Source of the DNA: Candidatus Gastranaerophilales bacterium
Lineage (GTDB): Bacteria; Cyanobacteriota; Vampirovibrionia; Gastranaerophilales; Gastranaerophilaceae
NCBI GenBank assembly: GCA_944322785.1
Contig: CALUPW010000011.1
Coordinates: forward strand, 1-64,000
Reading direction: 5' to 3'
DNA length: 64,000 bases
The stretch's first letter is position 1; every line of letters starts with the position of its first letter. The notes beneath the pieces were generated by a model. That model was not told the DNA's origin and searched no databases. It worked only from the letters and a program-made list of their open reading frames with translations. A program made the translations under genes and the position numbers. This document shows, piece by piece, positions 1 to 7,762 of the stretch.

Positions 1-70
1 ATTACTTTATTTAAATTAGAAACCATTATTTAGCTTAGGCATTTTAAACTAAACTATTAGATATAATTCA

Positions 71-102
71 CGCCTTGGCTCACCCAGGGCGTTTTTTTTT
101 TT
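71..102 (+). terminator. Rho-independent terminator
   Basis: The stem CGCCTTGG (71-78) pairs with CCAGGGCG (84-91), with one G-T pair, around the loop CTCAC. Eleven T residues follow at 92-102. It would end a plus-strand transcript entering from left of the window, whose gene is not visible. A degraded copy of the same motif lies at 684-709. Confidence 0.75.
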
Positions 103-220
103 ATGCCGGAAGTGGCGGCGGATGTTACAATTGAGCCGCTGTCGGCTCCGACAGACCACTACACGCCACTCCGGTCTACGAGCCGGAGTCTGAAAACAGT
201 CCGCACCGAGCGACTACCTA

Positions 221-254
221 CACGTCATTCCGGACCCGATCCGGAATCTATTCT
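221..254. repeat. Palindromic repeat, CCGGA-stem variant
   Basis: The flank ACGTC, the stem ATTCCGGA (227-234), a five-base loop and TCCGGAAT (240-247) are followed by CTATT. The flanks match those of the copies at 605-640 and 38166-38199, but the stem sequence differs. A degenerate tandem copy lies just before it at about 153-199, with the stem ACTCCGG/CCGGAGT. Confidence 0.6.
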
Positions 255-604
255 TTTCAATAAGCATTAATAGACCCTGACACTACGCTTCGCTACGGAG
301 ACAGGGTCACAGCAATCGCCTTTGGCTCTTGCGTTCCCTTTGTCAATCAAGTTCAGGGTGACGTTGACGACGCCCGTCAGCGCCCACGGTGGCTCACGCC
401 TTAAAATCGACCTCTGCGAAGTGAGCAATCAATGTTCCGTTTCACAGCATCAAAGCAAGTGTTGTTTGAGCGTAAGCGAGTTCACTTGCACGGGTGAAAC
501 GGTTACTTTGATTAGCGAACGGAGCATAAGGTCGCAGTTTGCGTCGCTTTTCTGTAAAAGCGACCGCCGTCTGCGCAAGACCCGCCGGAGGCATTAAAAA
601 TCAA

Positions 605-640
605 CATTAATAGATTCTGACTTGCGTCAGAATGACGTGA
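605..640. repeat. Palindromic repeat, CTGAC-stem variant
   Basis: CATTAATAG leads into the stem ATTCTGAC (614-621), the loop TTGC and GTCAGAAT (626-633), followed by GACGT. Read on the minus strand it is nearly identical over about 34 bases to the copy at 38166-38199. The pair are therefore the same dispersed element in opposite orientation. Confidence 0.75.
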
Positions 641-736
641 CGACGCCTATCAGCGCCGACGGTGCTCATCCAATAAAAGCTTTTTTGGCTCACCCAGTGC
701 GTTTTTTTTATTAAAAATTATGGCAACGAAACAATG

Positions 737-1864
737 CTAGTTTTTGTAAACCTCTGCATACTTTGGATTAACCGCAAGCCATTTAAAGGCTTGTGCGTCA
801 GTTTCCGGAATATCAATTACAAAAGTGCCGCCGTAGCGGCCTCTGGAAAATGATAAATACCCTTCACGTCCGAGATTTTGAAAAGCTTTTCTGATTGTGT
901 TGGGACTCAAATCCATTTGCCGTGAAAGCTCCATAATTGACGGGAGTCTGTCGCCTATCTGGTAGTTTTCGCTGATGAGCCGTTTAATATGATTTTGAGT
1001 TCTTTCATAATAATAAAATGCCGTTTCTTTTGCTTTTGCAAATATTGATGTTTCAATTCCGATATTCAGACTTTTGTCATAAGGCATTTTTATAACAGAA
1101 GTCCCGTAACGTCCACGTCTGGGAAGAATTATACCTTCATCCGCAAGAGATTTAAGAGCATCATGAATTGTTTTGATGCTGACATTTAATTTTTTTGCAA
1201 GTTCCTCATGCGGCGGAAGTTTTGAACCGATTTTTAAATTTTCTGTTATAAAATCCATTAAATCAGTTTCAACTTTTTTTACAAGCGTCTTTTGTTCATC
1301 AATATTTTTTTCTGTTGAAAAATCCGTCTTTTTTACCACCCATCCGCAGTCATTTGAATTTTTAAATCTATGTTCCAGAATCCCCTCAACACAGAGATTT
1401 TCCAGTGCAAGCCTTGTTGTATTCGGAGAGCTTTCGATTTCTTTTGCTATACTGCGAGAAGACGGCAGGTATGTTCCTGTTTTTAAATTATTCTTTTTGA
1501 TATATTTTTTTATTTTTTCAATTGTGATTTCACGTTTGGAAGTCAGTTTCCGTATATTTGAGGTGTTTTTGCGGTCTTTAATCATTGTACCTATACATTG
1601 TTTTGATTCCACATATCCGGCATCTTCCACAAACCTCAGTGCATTTTGAATAGTACCGATACTAACGCCGAGCATAAATGCAAAATCAGCCTTGGACGGC
1701 AGGAGATTTTGAAATTTAATTTTTCCGTTCGCAAGATCTGTATCAATCCATTCCATAATCCATTTTGAAATGGCAATGGCTTTTGATTGTTCCGCATTTT
1801 TTAAATCCGGCAATGCAATCGTAATCTCATCTGTTTTTATCTGTCTTAATTTATTTTTCTGCAT
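737..1864 (-). CDS. Regulator with four tandem GntR-type winged-helix domains
   Basis: A 375-residue protein made almost entirely of four consecutive GntR-type winged helix-turn-helix units at about residues 27-95, 110-178, 190-258 and 282-350. Each shows the family pattern: G-x-x-LPS or LPP, then a helix, then SxxTxxxAL or a close variant, then an EG or AG turn and a wing ending in GT or GG-x-x-V-like residues. The third and fourth units share RGRYG in the wing. The usual C-terminal effector-binding domain (FCD, UTRA or aminotransferase-like) is absent. An AAGG ribosome site precedes the ATG. It stands alone with divergent neighbours. DNA binding is inferred from the fold; the four units suggest recognition of a repeated or long operator. 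Ligand and targets are unknown. Confidence 0.85.
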   Translation of the reverse strand: MQKNKLRQIKTDEITIALPDLKNAEQSKAIAISKWIMEWIDTDLANGKIKFQNLLPSKADFAFMLGVSIGTIQNALRFVEDAGYVESKQCIGTMIKDRKNTSNIRKLTSKREITIEKIKKYIKKNNLKTGTYLPSSRSIAKEIESSPNTTRLALENLCVEGILEHRFKNSNDCGWVVKKTDFSTEKNIDEQKTLVKKVETDLMDFITENLKIGSKLPPHEELAKKLNVSIKTIHDALKSLADEGIILPRRGRYGTSVIKMPYDKSLNIGIETSIFAKAKETAFYYYERTQNHIKRLISENYQIGDRLPSIMELSRQMDLSPNTIRKAFQNLGREGYLSFSRGRYGGTFVIDIPETDAQAFKWLAVNPKYAEVYKN

Positions 1865-2166
1865 ACACTAAACCTTCCGCAATTTTAATGATATACTATT
1901 TATAAAAAAACATCAATGTATATTTTGCTAAATTGTTACGAAAAGTTTAGCAAATTTTGTTACCCGCATACACTTTTTAAAAAATCCAAAACGGACGCAC
2001 AATCTGTGCGTCCGTAAATCCCAAAATCTGATAACCGTTTTCCTGCCAGAATTACTGAATTTTTTTGGTTCATTAAATGAATCTGAATGCTTGCGCATCC
2101 TGCGGTTTTTAAAACCGCTGAGACATTTGCATGTCCCTGTAATTTGTTTTTTCCAACGTAATCGGA
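1865..2166. other. Intergenic stretch with two inverted repeats
   Basis: No open frame is convincing. It contains a perfect 11-bp hairpin at 1991-2015 (listed separately as a terminator) and a second palindrome at 2102-2118 (GCGGTTTT/AAAACCGC), which has no T tract on either strand. The 1865-1975 part is A+T rich and would hold the promoter of the regulator at 737-1864. Confidence 0.5.
1979..2015 (-). terminator. Probable terminator of the ribbon-helix-helix gene
   Basis: ACGGACGCACA (1991-2001) and TGTGCGTCCGT (2005-2015) form a perfect 11-bp stem with a three-base loop. Read on the minus strand it is followed by TTTTGGATTTTTT, a slightly interrupted T tract, which suits termination of the gene at 2167-2355. 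Confidence 0.55.
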
Positions 2167-2355
2167 TTATTCCAGCATAGTGTCTAAAATTTCTGCATTT
2201 CTTGCTGCAGTTGTTGATTCCCGAACTTTTTGTTTGTAAATGTAAGTTCTTAGTGCCTCTCTAATCAATTCGCTGCGTGATCTGTTCTCTCCGTCTGCAA
2301 CCTGATCAATTTTGTTCAAAAATTCCTCAGGCATTGAAATTAATACTCGAGCCAT
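2167..2355 (-). CDS. Ribbon-helix-helix (CopG/Arc-type) DNA-binding protein
   Basis: A 62-residue protein with the classic ribbon-helix-helix layout: a short N-terminal strand (ARVLISMP, residues 2-9), helix A (EEFLNKIDQVA), the turn ENRSRSELI and helix B (REALRTYIYKQ). The RSRSELIREAL segment is typical of CopG/MetJ-fold repressors and of antitoxins. AAGGAG lies just before the ATG. No toxin-like open frame flanks it, so a toxin-antitoxin role is not supported. A free-standing repressor, probably dimeric, is more likely; its target is unknown. Confidence 0.8.
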   Translation of the reverse strand: MARVLISMPEEFLNKIDQVADGENRSRSELIREALRTYIYKQKVRESTTAARNAEILDTMLE

Positions 2356-2545
2356 ATATTCTCCTTTGCTTATACTGTAAATAATCGCCTATATTATAAT
2401 AAACAATTTTATATATAAAAAAGTGCTATTTTTTATCTATTAAATATATACCAATTTTTAAAACCCTTTAAACACAAGGCTTTCAATGTATATATTTATC
2501 TTTACAAATGTTAACATTCTATATAAAAATATCTTTGACATAATC

Positions 2546-2574
2546 TTTACATGCCTTTTAGTTTAGAGTAGTAT
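2546..2574 (+). promoter_or_regulatory. Promoter of the pyrH operon
   Basis: A -35 box TTTACA (2546-2551) and a -10 box TAGTAT (2569-2574) are separated by 17 bases. Transcription would begin near 2581, directly before the AAGGGGAA ribosome site of pyrH. An upstream TTGACA (2535-2540) is too far from a -10 box to pair well. Confidence 0.5.
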
Positions 2575-2592
2575 TATAAAAAAAGGGGAAAA

Positions 2593-3321
2593 ATGGATAC
2601 AAAAAATTTGAAATATAAAAGAATTTTGCTGAAAATCAGCGGTGAAGCGTTAATGGGCGATCAGCAGTTCGGGATTGACCAGAAGCCTGTTCAGATGATT
2701 GCAAACGAAATTAAAAAGGCACGTGATGCAGGAGTTGAAATTGCGGTTGTTGTAGGCGGCGGAAATATTTTCCGGGGCATGAAAAACAGTGCAAAACTGG
2801 GAATGGATCAGGCATCAGGTGATTATGTCGGAATGCTTGCAACAGTTATGAATGCGATTGCGCTTCAGTGTGCGCTTTCTCAAATTGATGTTCCATGCAG
2901 AGTACAGAGTGCAATAACGATTAATCAGGTTGCAGAACCTTATATCCGCCACCGTGCAATAAGACATCTTGAAAAAGGTCGTGTTGTGATTTTTGCGGCA
3001 GGAACGGGAAATCCGTTTTTTACAACGGATACTGCAGCGGCGTTAAGAGCGTCTGAAATTAATGCAGAAGCAATGCTTATGGCAAAAAACGGGGTTGACG
3101 GTGTTTATACGGATGATCCCAATATCAATCCTGCAGCTGAAAAATTAGACAAAATTTCATATGATGATATAATTAAAAACGGTTTAAAAGTTATGGATAC
3201 GTCTGCCTGTGCATTGTGCAAGCAGAACAATATTCCGATAATAGTTTTTGATTTTCAGCTTCAAAACGGTATTTTGAAAGTTTTGGGCGAGGATGAAATC
3301 GGTACGTATATAGGTTTGTAA
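2593..3321 (+). CDS. pyrH: UMP kinase
   Basis: Cytosolic hexameric UMP kinase, which phosphorylates UMP to UDP with ATP in pyrimidine nucleotide synthesis. The 242-residue length is standard. Visible hallmarks are the N-terminal KISGEAL, VVGGGNIFRG around residues 54-63, the DxxGMLATVMN segment, and TGNPFFTTDTAAALRA near residue 140, typical of the amino-acid-kinase fold of bacterial PyrH. AAGGGG precedes the ATG. It is the first gene of pyrH-frr-cdsA-rnc-rpe. The pyrH-frr pair is conserved in most bacteria. Confidence 0.97.
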   Translation: MDTKNLKYKRILLKISGEALMGDQQFGIDQKPVQMIANEIKKARDAGVEIAVVVGGGNIFRGMKNSAKLGMDQASGDYVGMLATVMNAIALQCALSQIDVPCRVQSAITINQVAEPYIRHRAIRHLEKGRVVIFAAGTGNPFFTTDTAAALRASEINAEAMLMAKNGVDGVYTDDPNINPAAEKLDKISYDDIIKNGLKVMDTSACALCKQNNIPIIVFDFQLQNGILKVLGEDEIGTYIGL

Positions 3322-3345
3322 TAATAATATTGAAAGAGGTATATG

Positions 3346-3909
3346 ATGGCAGATTTAGATGAATTATTTTTATCAGGTGAAGAAAAAATGGAAAAAGCGA
3401 TTTCCGCACTGAAGCGTGAATTCGGTTCAATCCGTTCAGGTCGTGCAAATCCTATGATACTTGATAAAGTGCTGGTTGATTATTACGGAGTTCCGACACC
3501 GTTGCGCCAGATGTCGCAGGTAACAGTTCAAGACGGAACCACGCTTGTAATTTCGCCATACGACAAATCAATTATAAAAGAAATCGAAAAAGCTATAATT
3601 AAAGCAGAAATAGGGATTACTCCAAACAGTGACGGTATTTGCATAAGATTAACTTTTCCGCCTCTGACTGAAGAAAGACGTAAAGAAATCGTTAAAGACG
3701 TTAAAAAACTCGGTGAGGAAGCAAAAGTTGCCATTCGTAACGTTCGTCGTGATATGACTGACGATTTAAAGAAACTTGAAAAGTCAGAAAATCTTCCCGA
3801 AGATACGGTTAAAGACAATCAGGATAAAATCCAAAAATTAACCGACAAATATACGGGAATTGTTGACAGTGCCGTTTCTGAAAAAGAAAAAGAGGTTATG
3901 ACAGTATAA
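3346..3909 (+). CDS. frr: Ribosome recycling factor
   Basis: Dissociates post-termination ribosomes together with EF-G. The protein is 187 residues, normal for RRF, with the conserved GRANPMILDKVLVDYYG segment, PL-R/Q-QxSQVTV and the C-terminal KKLEKSxxLPEDTVK helix. Two ATG codons stand in tandem at 3343 and 3346. The ribosome site AGAGG ends at 3339, so the second ATG has the better spacing (six bases) and is chosen. It lies 24 bases after pyrH, and its TAA overlaps the ATG of cdsA by one base (TAATG), which implies translational coupling. Confidence 0.96.
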   Translation: MADLDELFLSGEEKMEKAISALKREFGSIRSGRANPMILDKVLVDYYGVPTPLRQMSQVTVQDGTTLVISPYDKSIIKEIEKAIIKAEIGITPNSDGICIRLTFPPLTEERRKEIVKDVKKLGEEAKVAIRNVRRDMTDDLKKLEKSENLPEDTVKDNQDKIQKLTDKYTGIVDSAVSEKEKEVMTV

Positions 3910-4781
3910 TGGATGTTATCGGCGGATTAAACAAAAACGCAACGAGAATGCTGACCGGCTTTATTCTCGGAACTATTTCAATGGCTTGTATTATAAAAAG
4001 CGGTGTTCTGCTTTTACTGTTGTTGTATGTTTTTGTGTTTTTCGCCTCAAGAGAATATGTAAAAATCCTTGAACATAAGGGGTTTTATCCAAGCCTGAAA
4101 GTAATATGGCTGGCAGAAGCCGTATTCGGTTTGATTGCCTATTATCAGCGGTATGATTTGACGGCTCTCACCTTAACCGCATTTTCAATAATTTCGTTCA
4201 TGTGGGTTTTGTTCCGTGGCCGCCAGCCATATATTGCAAATGCGGCAACAACTATTCTCGGATTTATCTATTGCGGATGGTTTCCGCTGCATCTTATGTT
4301 TTTGCGGGAACTTTCCTCTGACCGTTTTCATGACGGCTTAGGGTTTGTTGTAATGATGTTTACTGCAATACTTTTAACAGACATCGGTTGTTATTATGCA
4401 GGACGCCATCTCGGCAAACACAAGCTTGCACCTGTTGTAAGTCCCAACAAAACTATTGAAGGCTCAATCGGCGGGATGATTTCTGCTGTTATCGGTGCGG
4501 TTATCGTTTCGTATTTTATTGAATATGAATGGTATTATGCGGTTATTATAGGATTGATATGCACTGTTTTTGCGCAAATCGGGGATTTGTGCGAATCTTT
4601 GATTAAGCGTGATGCGGGAGTAAAAGATAGCGGAGATACACTCCCTGGTCATGGCGGTTTTCTTGATAGGACTGACAGTTTTATTTTTACAATTCCCGTA
4701 ATGTATTATTTCTGCAAATATTTTGTTTTTTCAAATCATCTTGTAAATGATATTGTAAATGTAATAAAGGGACTGTTTTAA
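3909..4781 (+). CDS. cdsA: Phosphatidate cytidylyltransferase (CDP-diglyceride synthase)
   Basis: Integral membrane enzyme that makes CDP-diacylglycerol from phosphatidic acid and CTP, the entry to phospholipid head-group synthesis. The 290-residue protein has about eight hydrophobic segments. It carries the family signature: VSPNKTIEGSIGG near residues 177-189 and the C-terminal KRDAGVKDSGDTLPGHGG-x-LDRTDS with its acidic metal-binding residues. The start overlaps the frr stop by one base, and rnc begins immediately after its stop. Confidence 0.95.
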   Translation: MDVIGGLNKNATRMLTGFILGTISMACIIKSGVLLLLLLYVFVFFASREYVKILEHKGFYPSLKVIWLAEAVFGLIAYYQRYDLTALTLTAFSIISFMWVLFRGRQPYIANAATTILGFIYCGWFPLHLMFLRELSSDRFHDGLGFVVMMFTAILLTDIGCYYAGRHLGKHKLAPVVSPNKTIEGSIGGMISAVIGAVIVSYFIEYEWYYAVIIGLICTVFAQIGDLCESLIKRDAGVKDSGDTLPGHGGFLDRTDSFIFTIPVMYYFCKYFVFSNHLVNDIVNVIKGLF

Positions 4782-5477
4782 ATGAAAACAGTGAGCGGAA
4801 TTTTTGGAATAGAAATAGATAATGAAGAGCTTTTTAAAAATGCTCTGACCCATCCATCATATTCGCAGGACAAAAATTTAGATTATACAAAATGTTATGA
4901 GAGGCTGGAATTTTTGGGAGATGCTGTATTAAAACTTGTTATATCGGAGATTTTGTATAAAAAATATCCTGATTACCATGAAGGAGAAATGTCAAAAATC
5001 CGTTCAATAGCGGTTTCTGACAGCATTCTTTCAACAATTGCAAAAAATCTTGGACTGGCAAAGCTTATTATAGCCTCAGAACATGAAACGAAATTAGGTA
5101 TTAAAAATCTTGAATCTGTTACCGCCTGTACTTTTGAAGCCGTTCTTGGCGCATATTTCCTTGACGGCAAGCTTGATTTTCTGCGAGAAAAGTTAAAAGA
5201 AATATTTATTCCGCATATTACCGATATTGAAAAAAATATGGATAAATACAATGCAAAAGCTATTTTACAGGAATATACCCAGAGTATAAACAAAAAGACA
5301 CCTGTCTACAGATTGATAAATGAAACCGGACCTGCACACAATCGTGTTTTTACGGTTGAAGTTGAATATAATAACGAAATTATCGCACAGGCACAGGGTA
5401 AATCCAAAAAGGATGCAGAACAAAAATGCGCCTATATTGCCTGTCAAAAACTGGGGGTTTTGGAATGCAAAAGTTAA
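4782..5477 (+). CDS. rnc: Ribonuclease III
   Basis: Double-strand-specific endoribonuclease for rRNA and mRNA processing. The 231-residue protein has the catalytic signature ERLEFLGDAVL at about residues 40-50. A second acidic cluster, TFEAVLGAYFLDG, supplies the Glu/Asp metal ligands near residues 110-122. A C-terminal double-stranded RNA-binding domain (about 160-228) ends in GKSKKDAEQKCAYIACQ. The ATG directly abuts the cdsA stop. Its end overlaps rpe by 13 bases. Confidence 0.95.
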   Translation: MKTVSGIFGIEIDNEELFKNALTHPSYSQDKNLDYTKCYERLEFLGDAVLKLVISEILYKKYPDYHEGEMSKIRSIAVSDSILSTIAKNLGLAKLIIASEHETKLGIKNLESVTACTFEAVLGAYFLDGKLDFLREKLKEIFIPHITDIEKNMDKYNAKAILQEYTQSINKKTPVYRLINETGPAHNRVFTVEVEYNNEIIAQAQGKSKKDAEQKCAYIACQKLGVLECKS

Positions 5478-6109
5478 TCATTTCACCTTCAATTTTGTCA
5501 AGTGATTTTGCAAACCTCGGTCGTGATATAAGGTTAATCGAAAATTGCGGGGCAGACTGGGTTCATATAGATGTAATGGACGGACATTTTGTCCCGAATA
5601 TTACAATCGGAGCGCCTGTCGTAAAATCAATAAGGCGGGTTACAAAACTGCCGTTTGATGTGCATTTGATGATAGAAAATCCTAAAAATTATATAAAAGC
5701 ATTTATTGAGGCAGGTGCCGATATAATTACATTCCATTTTGAAGCAGTTGAGCGGCGGGATGTTATTGAAATTGCGGATTATATAAAAAGTTTCGGCGTG
5801 AAGGCAGGACTTTCCATAAAACCGAAAACAAATCCGGATGAAATTATAGAGTATCTCGGATATCTGGATTTGGTGCTCGTGATGACTGTTGAACCCGGAT
5901 TCGGAGGCCAAAAATTTATTCCCGAATGCGCACAGAAAATTCCGCTTATAAAACAATTTGCAGATGAAAATCTTATCATACAGGTTGACGGCGGAATCAA
6001 CGCTCAAACGGCAAGAGTCTGCACCAGATTGGGCGCAAACTCTTTAGTTGCCGGAAGTTATATATATAATGCAGAAAATGTTGAGGATGCAATTAAATCT
6101 CTACGTTAG
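5465..6109 (+). CDS. rpe: Ribulose-phosphate 3-epimerase
   Basis: Interconverts ribulose-5-phosphate and xylulose-5-phosphate in the pentose phosphate pathway, with a TIM-barrel fold. The start at 5465 gives MQKLIISPSILSSDFA, which aligns with the family N-terminus; upstream in-frame codons would add 13 residues of no family character. Conserved elements are HIDVMDGHFVPN (catalytic Asp and metal-binding His), HLMIENP, MTVEPGFGGQ and VDGGIN. The length is 214 residues, as expected. It is the last gene of the operon, overlaps rnc by 13 bases, and overlaps the end of the convergent gene at 6101-7210 by nine bases. Confidence 0.95.
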   Translation: MQKLIISPSILSSDFANLGRDIRLIENCGADWVHIDVMDGHFVPNITIGAPVVKSIRRVTKLPFDVHLMIENPKNYIKAFIEAGADIITFHFEAVERRDVIEIADYIKSFGVKAGLSIKPKTNPDEIIEYLGYLDLVLVMTVEPGFGGQKFIPECAQKIPLIKQFADENLIIQVDGGINAQTARVCTRLGANSLVAGSYIYNAENVEDAIKSLR

Positions 6110-7210
6110 TCCCCGCCTTTCTTTTCGTTTAAGAATTTCATTAGGATCCGTAGTTATTGAGGTGTCAGCCAGTGTAGGATCAATATCTGCCTGTTCCTGA
6201 TTAGCCTCTCTGTCACGTTCAAATTGATCTGTTGCCTCCTGAGCAGCTTCATCTACAGGTCGATTATCTCTTATCGCATTATCCGTAGCATCCTGTGCAA
6301 TATCTTCAGGATTTTCTTCTTCTTCAACCCGTCCTGTCAAAACACCTAAGGCGCCGGCTCCCCTGCTTACACTGTTTCTTGCTTCATCTACTCTGTCTTC
6401 GTTTGCAGTGTTTTCAGATGCAGTGTCATTGAAAATAGTTCGACCGCTTTGTGCAGTGTTAATTGCATTGTTGCCGCTGCTTACCGCATAGCTTGCAATG
6501 GTGTCCATTGTATTGTTACTGAATTGGAAAAGTTCATTGCCAACCGTAACAGCCTGATTACCAATTGATACTGCACTATCTGAAGTTCCAAGAGCGGTGT
6601 CAATTCCGTTTGTTGCTGTATAAACTGATTGTGCATCATTTTCTATATTTGCAACACCAAGATTTGCCAGTTCTCTAATCTGTGTTTCTATCTGGAGTGA
6701 ATCCAGTGCCGCAAACGGGCTTGATGTGTTTTGAGCTGTTTGCATACTTTGCTGGCGTGACATAAGTGTTTGAATTTGTGATAACAAATTATTTGAATAT
6801 TCTTCAATATTTGCTGCAGTTTCCTCTGATTGTGCAAGAATTGTTTCCATTTCACTTTCAAGAGTTGTTACGGTATTACTCTGGTCATTGCTTTCATCTC
6901 CGAAAGTCTGCGCCTGATCTCTTATAGAAACACCATTTTGCTGCATTTCAGTTCGTAAATTTGTGCCGATATCCGTATTCCCTGCATTTGTTACGGACAT
7001 TTGATCTGGATTATTCTGCGACATTTCATACGTTATTTCATCTGCGCCGGCTTGATTTTTTGCCATATCCTGCGCCCAGGCAAGTATTGCTTCCGGAACT
7101 TCCTGACCTTCATCTTTGTATTCAATAATTTCATTTGCGGTACAATCGTTCCAGTCAATTGTTAAGTCTTTTGGTTTAATTCCGCCTGTTCCGTTAATTG
7201 CATCTACCAT
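6101..7210 (-). CDS. Unrecognised acidic, Asn/Thr/Ala-rich helical protein
   Basis: I do not recognise this 369-residue protein. It has no signal peptide, membrane segment or catalytic motif. The composition is strongly polar and acidic, rich in Asn, Thr, Gln, Ala and Glu, with a single Cys near residue 23. The middle (about 100-270) reads as long amphipathic helices of the kind seen in coiled-coil surface or secreted structural proteins. The C-terminal third is highly charged and probably disordered. AAGGAGAG precedes the ATG. It is single-gene and convergent on rpe. A secreted or filament-associated role is only a guess. Confidence 0.7.
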   Translation of the reverse strand: MVDAINGTGGIKPKDLTIDWNDCTANEIIEYKDEGQEVPEAILAWAQDMAKNQAGADEITYEMSQNNPDQMSVTNAGNTDIGTNLRTEMQQNGVSIRDQAQTFGDESNDQSNTVTTLESEMETILAQSEETAANIEEYSNNLLSQIQTLMSRQQSMQTAQNTSSPFAALDSLQIETQIRELANLGVANIENDAQSVYTATNGIDTALGTSDSAVSIGNQAVTVGNELFQFSNNTMDTIASYAVSSGNNAINTAQSGRTIFNDTASENTANEDRVDEARNSVSRGAGALGVLTGRVEEEENPEDIAQDATDNAIRDNRPVDEAAQEATDQFERDREANQEQADIDPTLADTSITTDPNEILKRKERRGLT

Positions 7211-7467
7211 AATTTCTCTCCTTATATTTGTAGAAATACAATTTTATTATCGGTATTTCGTTTTTGAACTTTAATCCGAAAAATGAAACAATTCTGAAAA
7301 TCTTGAAACAGTCCGGTTTTTCAGAGTTTCACAAAACTTAAAAAACACGAAATGTAAAGTAATGTAACAAAATTTATATAAATTGAATATAAAAAGTCAA
7401 TATTTTTTTATAAGAATTTTTTATATAAGTACGAGAGATAAATAAAGAAAAAGAGAGGCTTTACGAT

Positions 7468-7644
7468 ATGACAAACACATTGTTATTCGGCAATTCTGTT
7501 GCGGAAAAATATAAAGAAACCTCAAAAGCAATAAGTGAGGTAAAATTTGAAACAAGACAGGTTATTCGCAAAACACTCGTTGAAATGATGAAGCAATCAT
7601 TTTTTCACGGTGCAAGCAGATACGGAACAAATTTTATTGCATAA
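7468..7644 (+). CDS. Small unrecognised 58-residue protein
   Basis: The open frame starts at ATG 7468 and ends at TAA 7642-7644. AGAGG lies about ten bases upstream, a reasonable ribosome site. The product is basic and helical and begins MTNTLLFGNSV, so it carries a Phe-Gly near its N-terminus like several other unrecognised proteins in the window. A T-rich terminator follows at 7733-7762. The remainder of the 7211-7743 gap shows only an A+T-rich leader. The ribosome site, clean end and following terminator favour a real gene; no function can be given. Confidence 0.5.
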   Translation: MTNTLLFGNSVAEKYKETSKAISEVKFETRQVIRKTLVEMMKQSFFHGASRYGTNFIA

Positions 7645-7732
7645 TCCCAAATTCAGCGTGCTATAAAGGCAGCCCGTTGAAAATTAAGAAAAAGGACAGG
7701 AAAGCAAATTAAGGATAGGATGGAAGATATAT

Positions 7733-7762
7733 AAGACCGGTTTTTATAAATCGGTCTTTTTA
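7733..7762. terminator. Bidirectional Rho-independent terminator
   Basis: AAGACCG (7733-7739) pairs with CGGTCTT (7752-7758), extended by one G-T pair. T residues follow on the plus strand, and the stem opens with A residues that become T on the other strand. It sits between the small plus-strand gene ending at 7644 and the minus-strand TspO-like gene ending at 7744, so it can serve both. Confidence 0.7.

Larger units (their letters stand above)
103..736. repeat. Gene-free hairpin and repeat array, G+C-richer than its surroundings
   Basis: I find no believable gene here. The one long open frame (322-597) has no ribosome site and runs through repeats. Hairpins read directly are 133-148, 168-189 (ACTCCGG/CCGGAGT), 227-247 (ATTCCGGA/TCCGGAAT), 273-308 (GACCCTG/CAGGGTC), a two-part hairpin 437-502 (outer CCGTTTCAC/GTGAAACGG, inner GCAAGTG/CACTTGC), 543-564 (GTCGCTTTT/AAAAGCGAC) and 614-633 (ATTCTGAC/GTCAGAAT). 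Stretches 359-396 and 633-668 are degenerate direct repeats of each other. The terminator-like motif of 71-102 recurs at 684-709. This is either a cluster of dispersed palindromic repeats or a structured RNA; the sequence alone does not decide. Confidence 0.6.

Noticed and set aside
322-597. Open frame of 91 codons within the repeat island
   Set aside because: No ribosome site, runs through inverted and direct repeats, no protein-like pattern.
103-683. CRISPR array
   Set aside because: Repeats are palindromic, degenerate and unevenly spaced; no constant repeat with unique spacers and no cas genes.
2167-2355. Toxin-antitoxin system with the ribbon-helix-helix protein as antitoxin
   Set aside because: No toxin-sized open frame adjoins it on either side.
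2535-2577. TTGACA at 2535-2540 paired with TATTAT at 2572-2577 as pyrH promoter
   Set aside because: The spacer would be 31 bases; TTTACA/TAGTAT with 17 bases is preferred.
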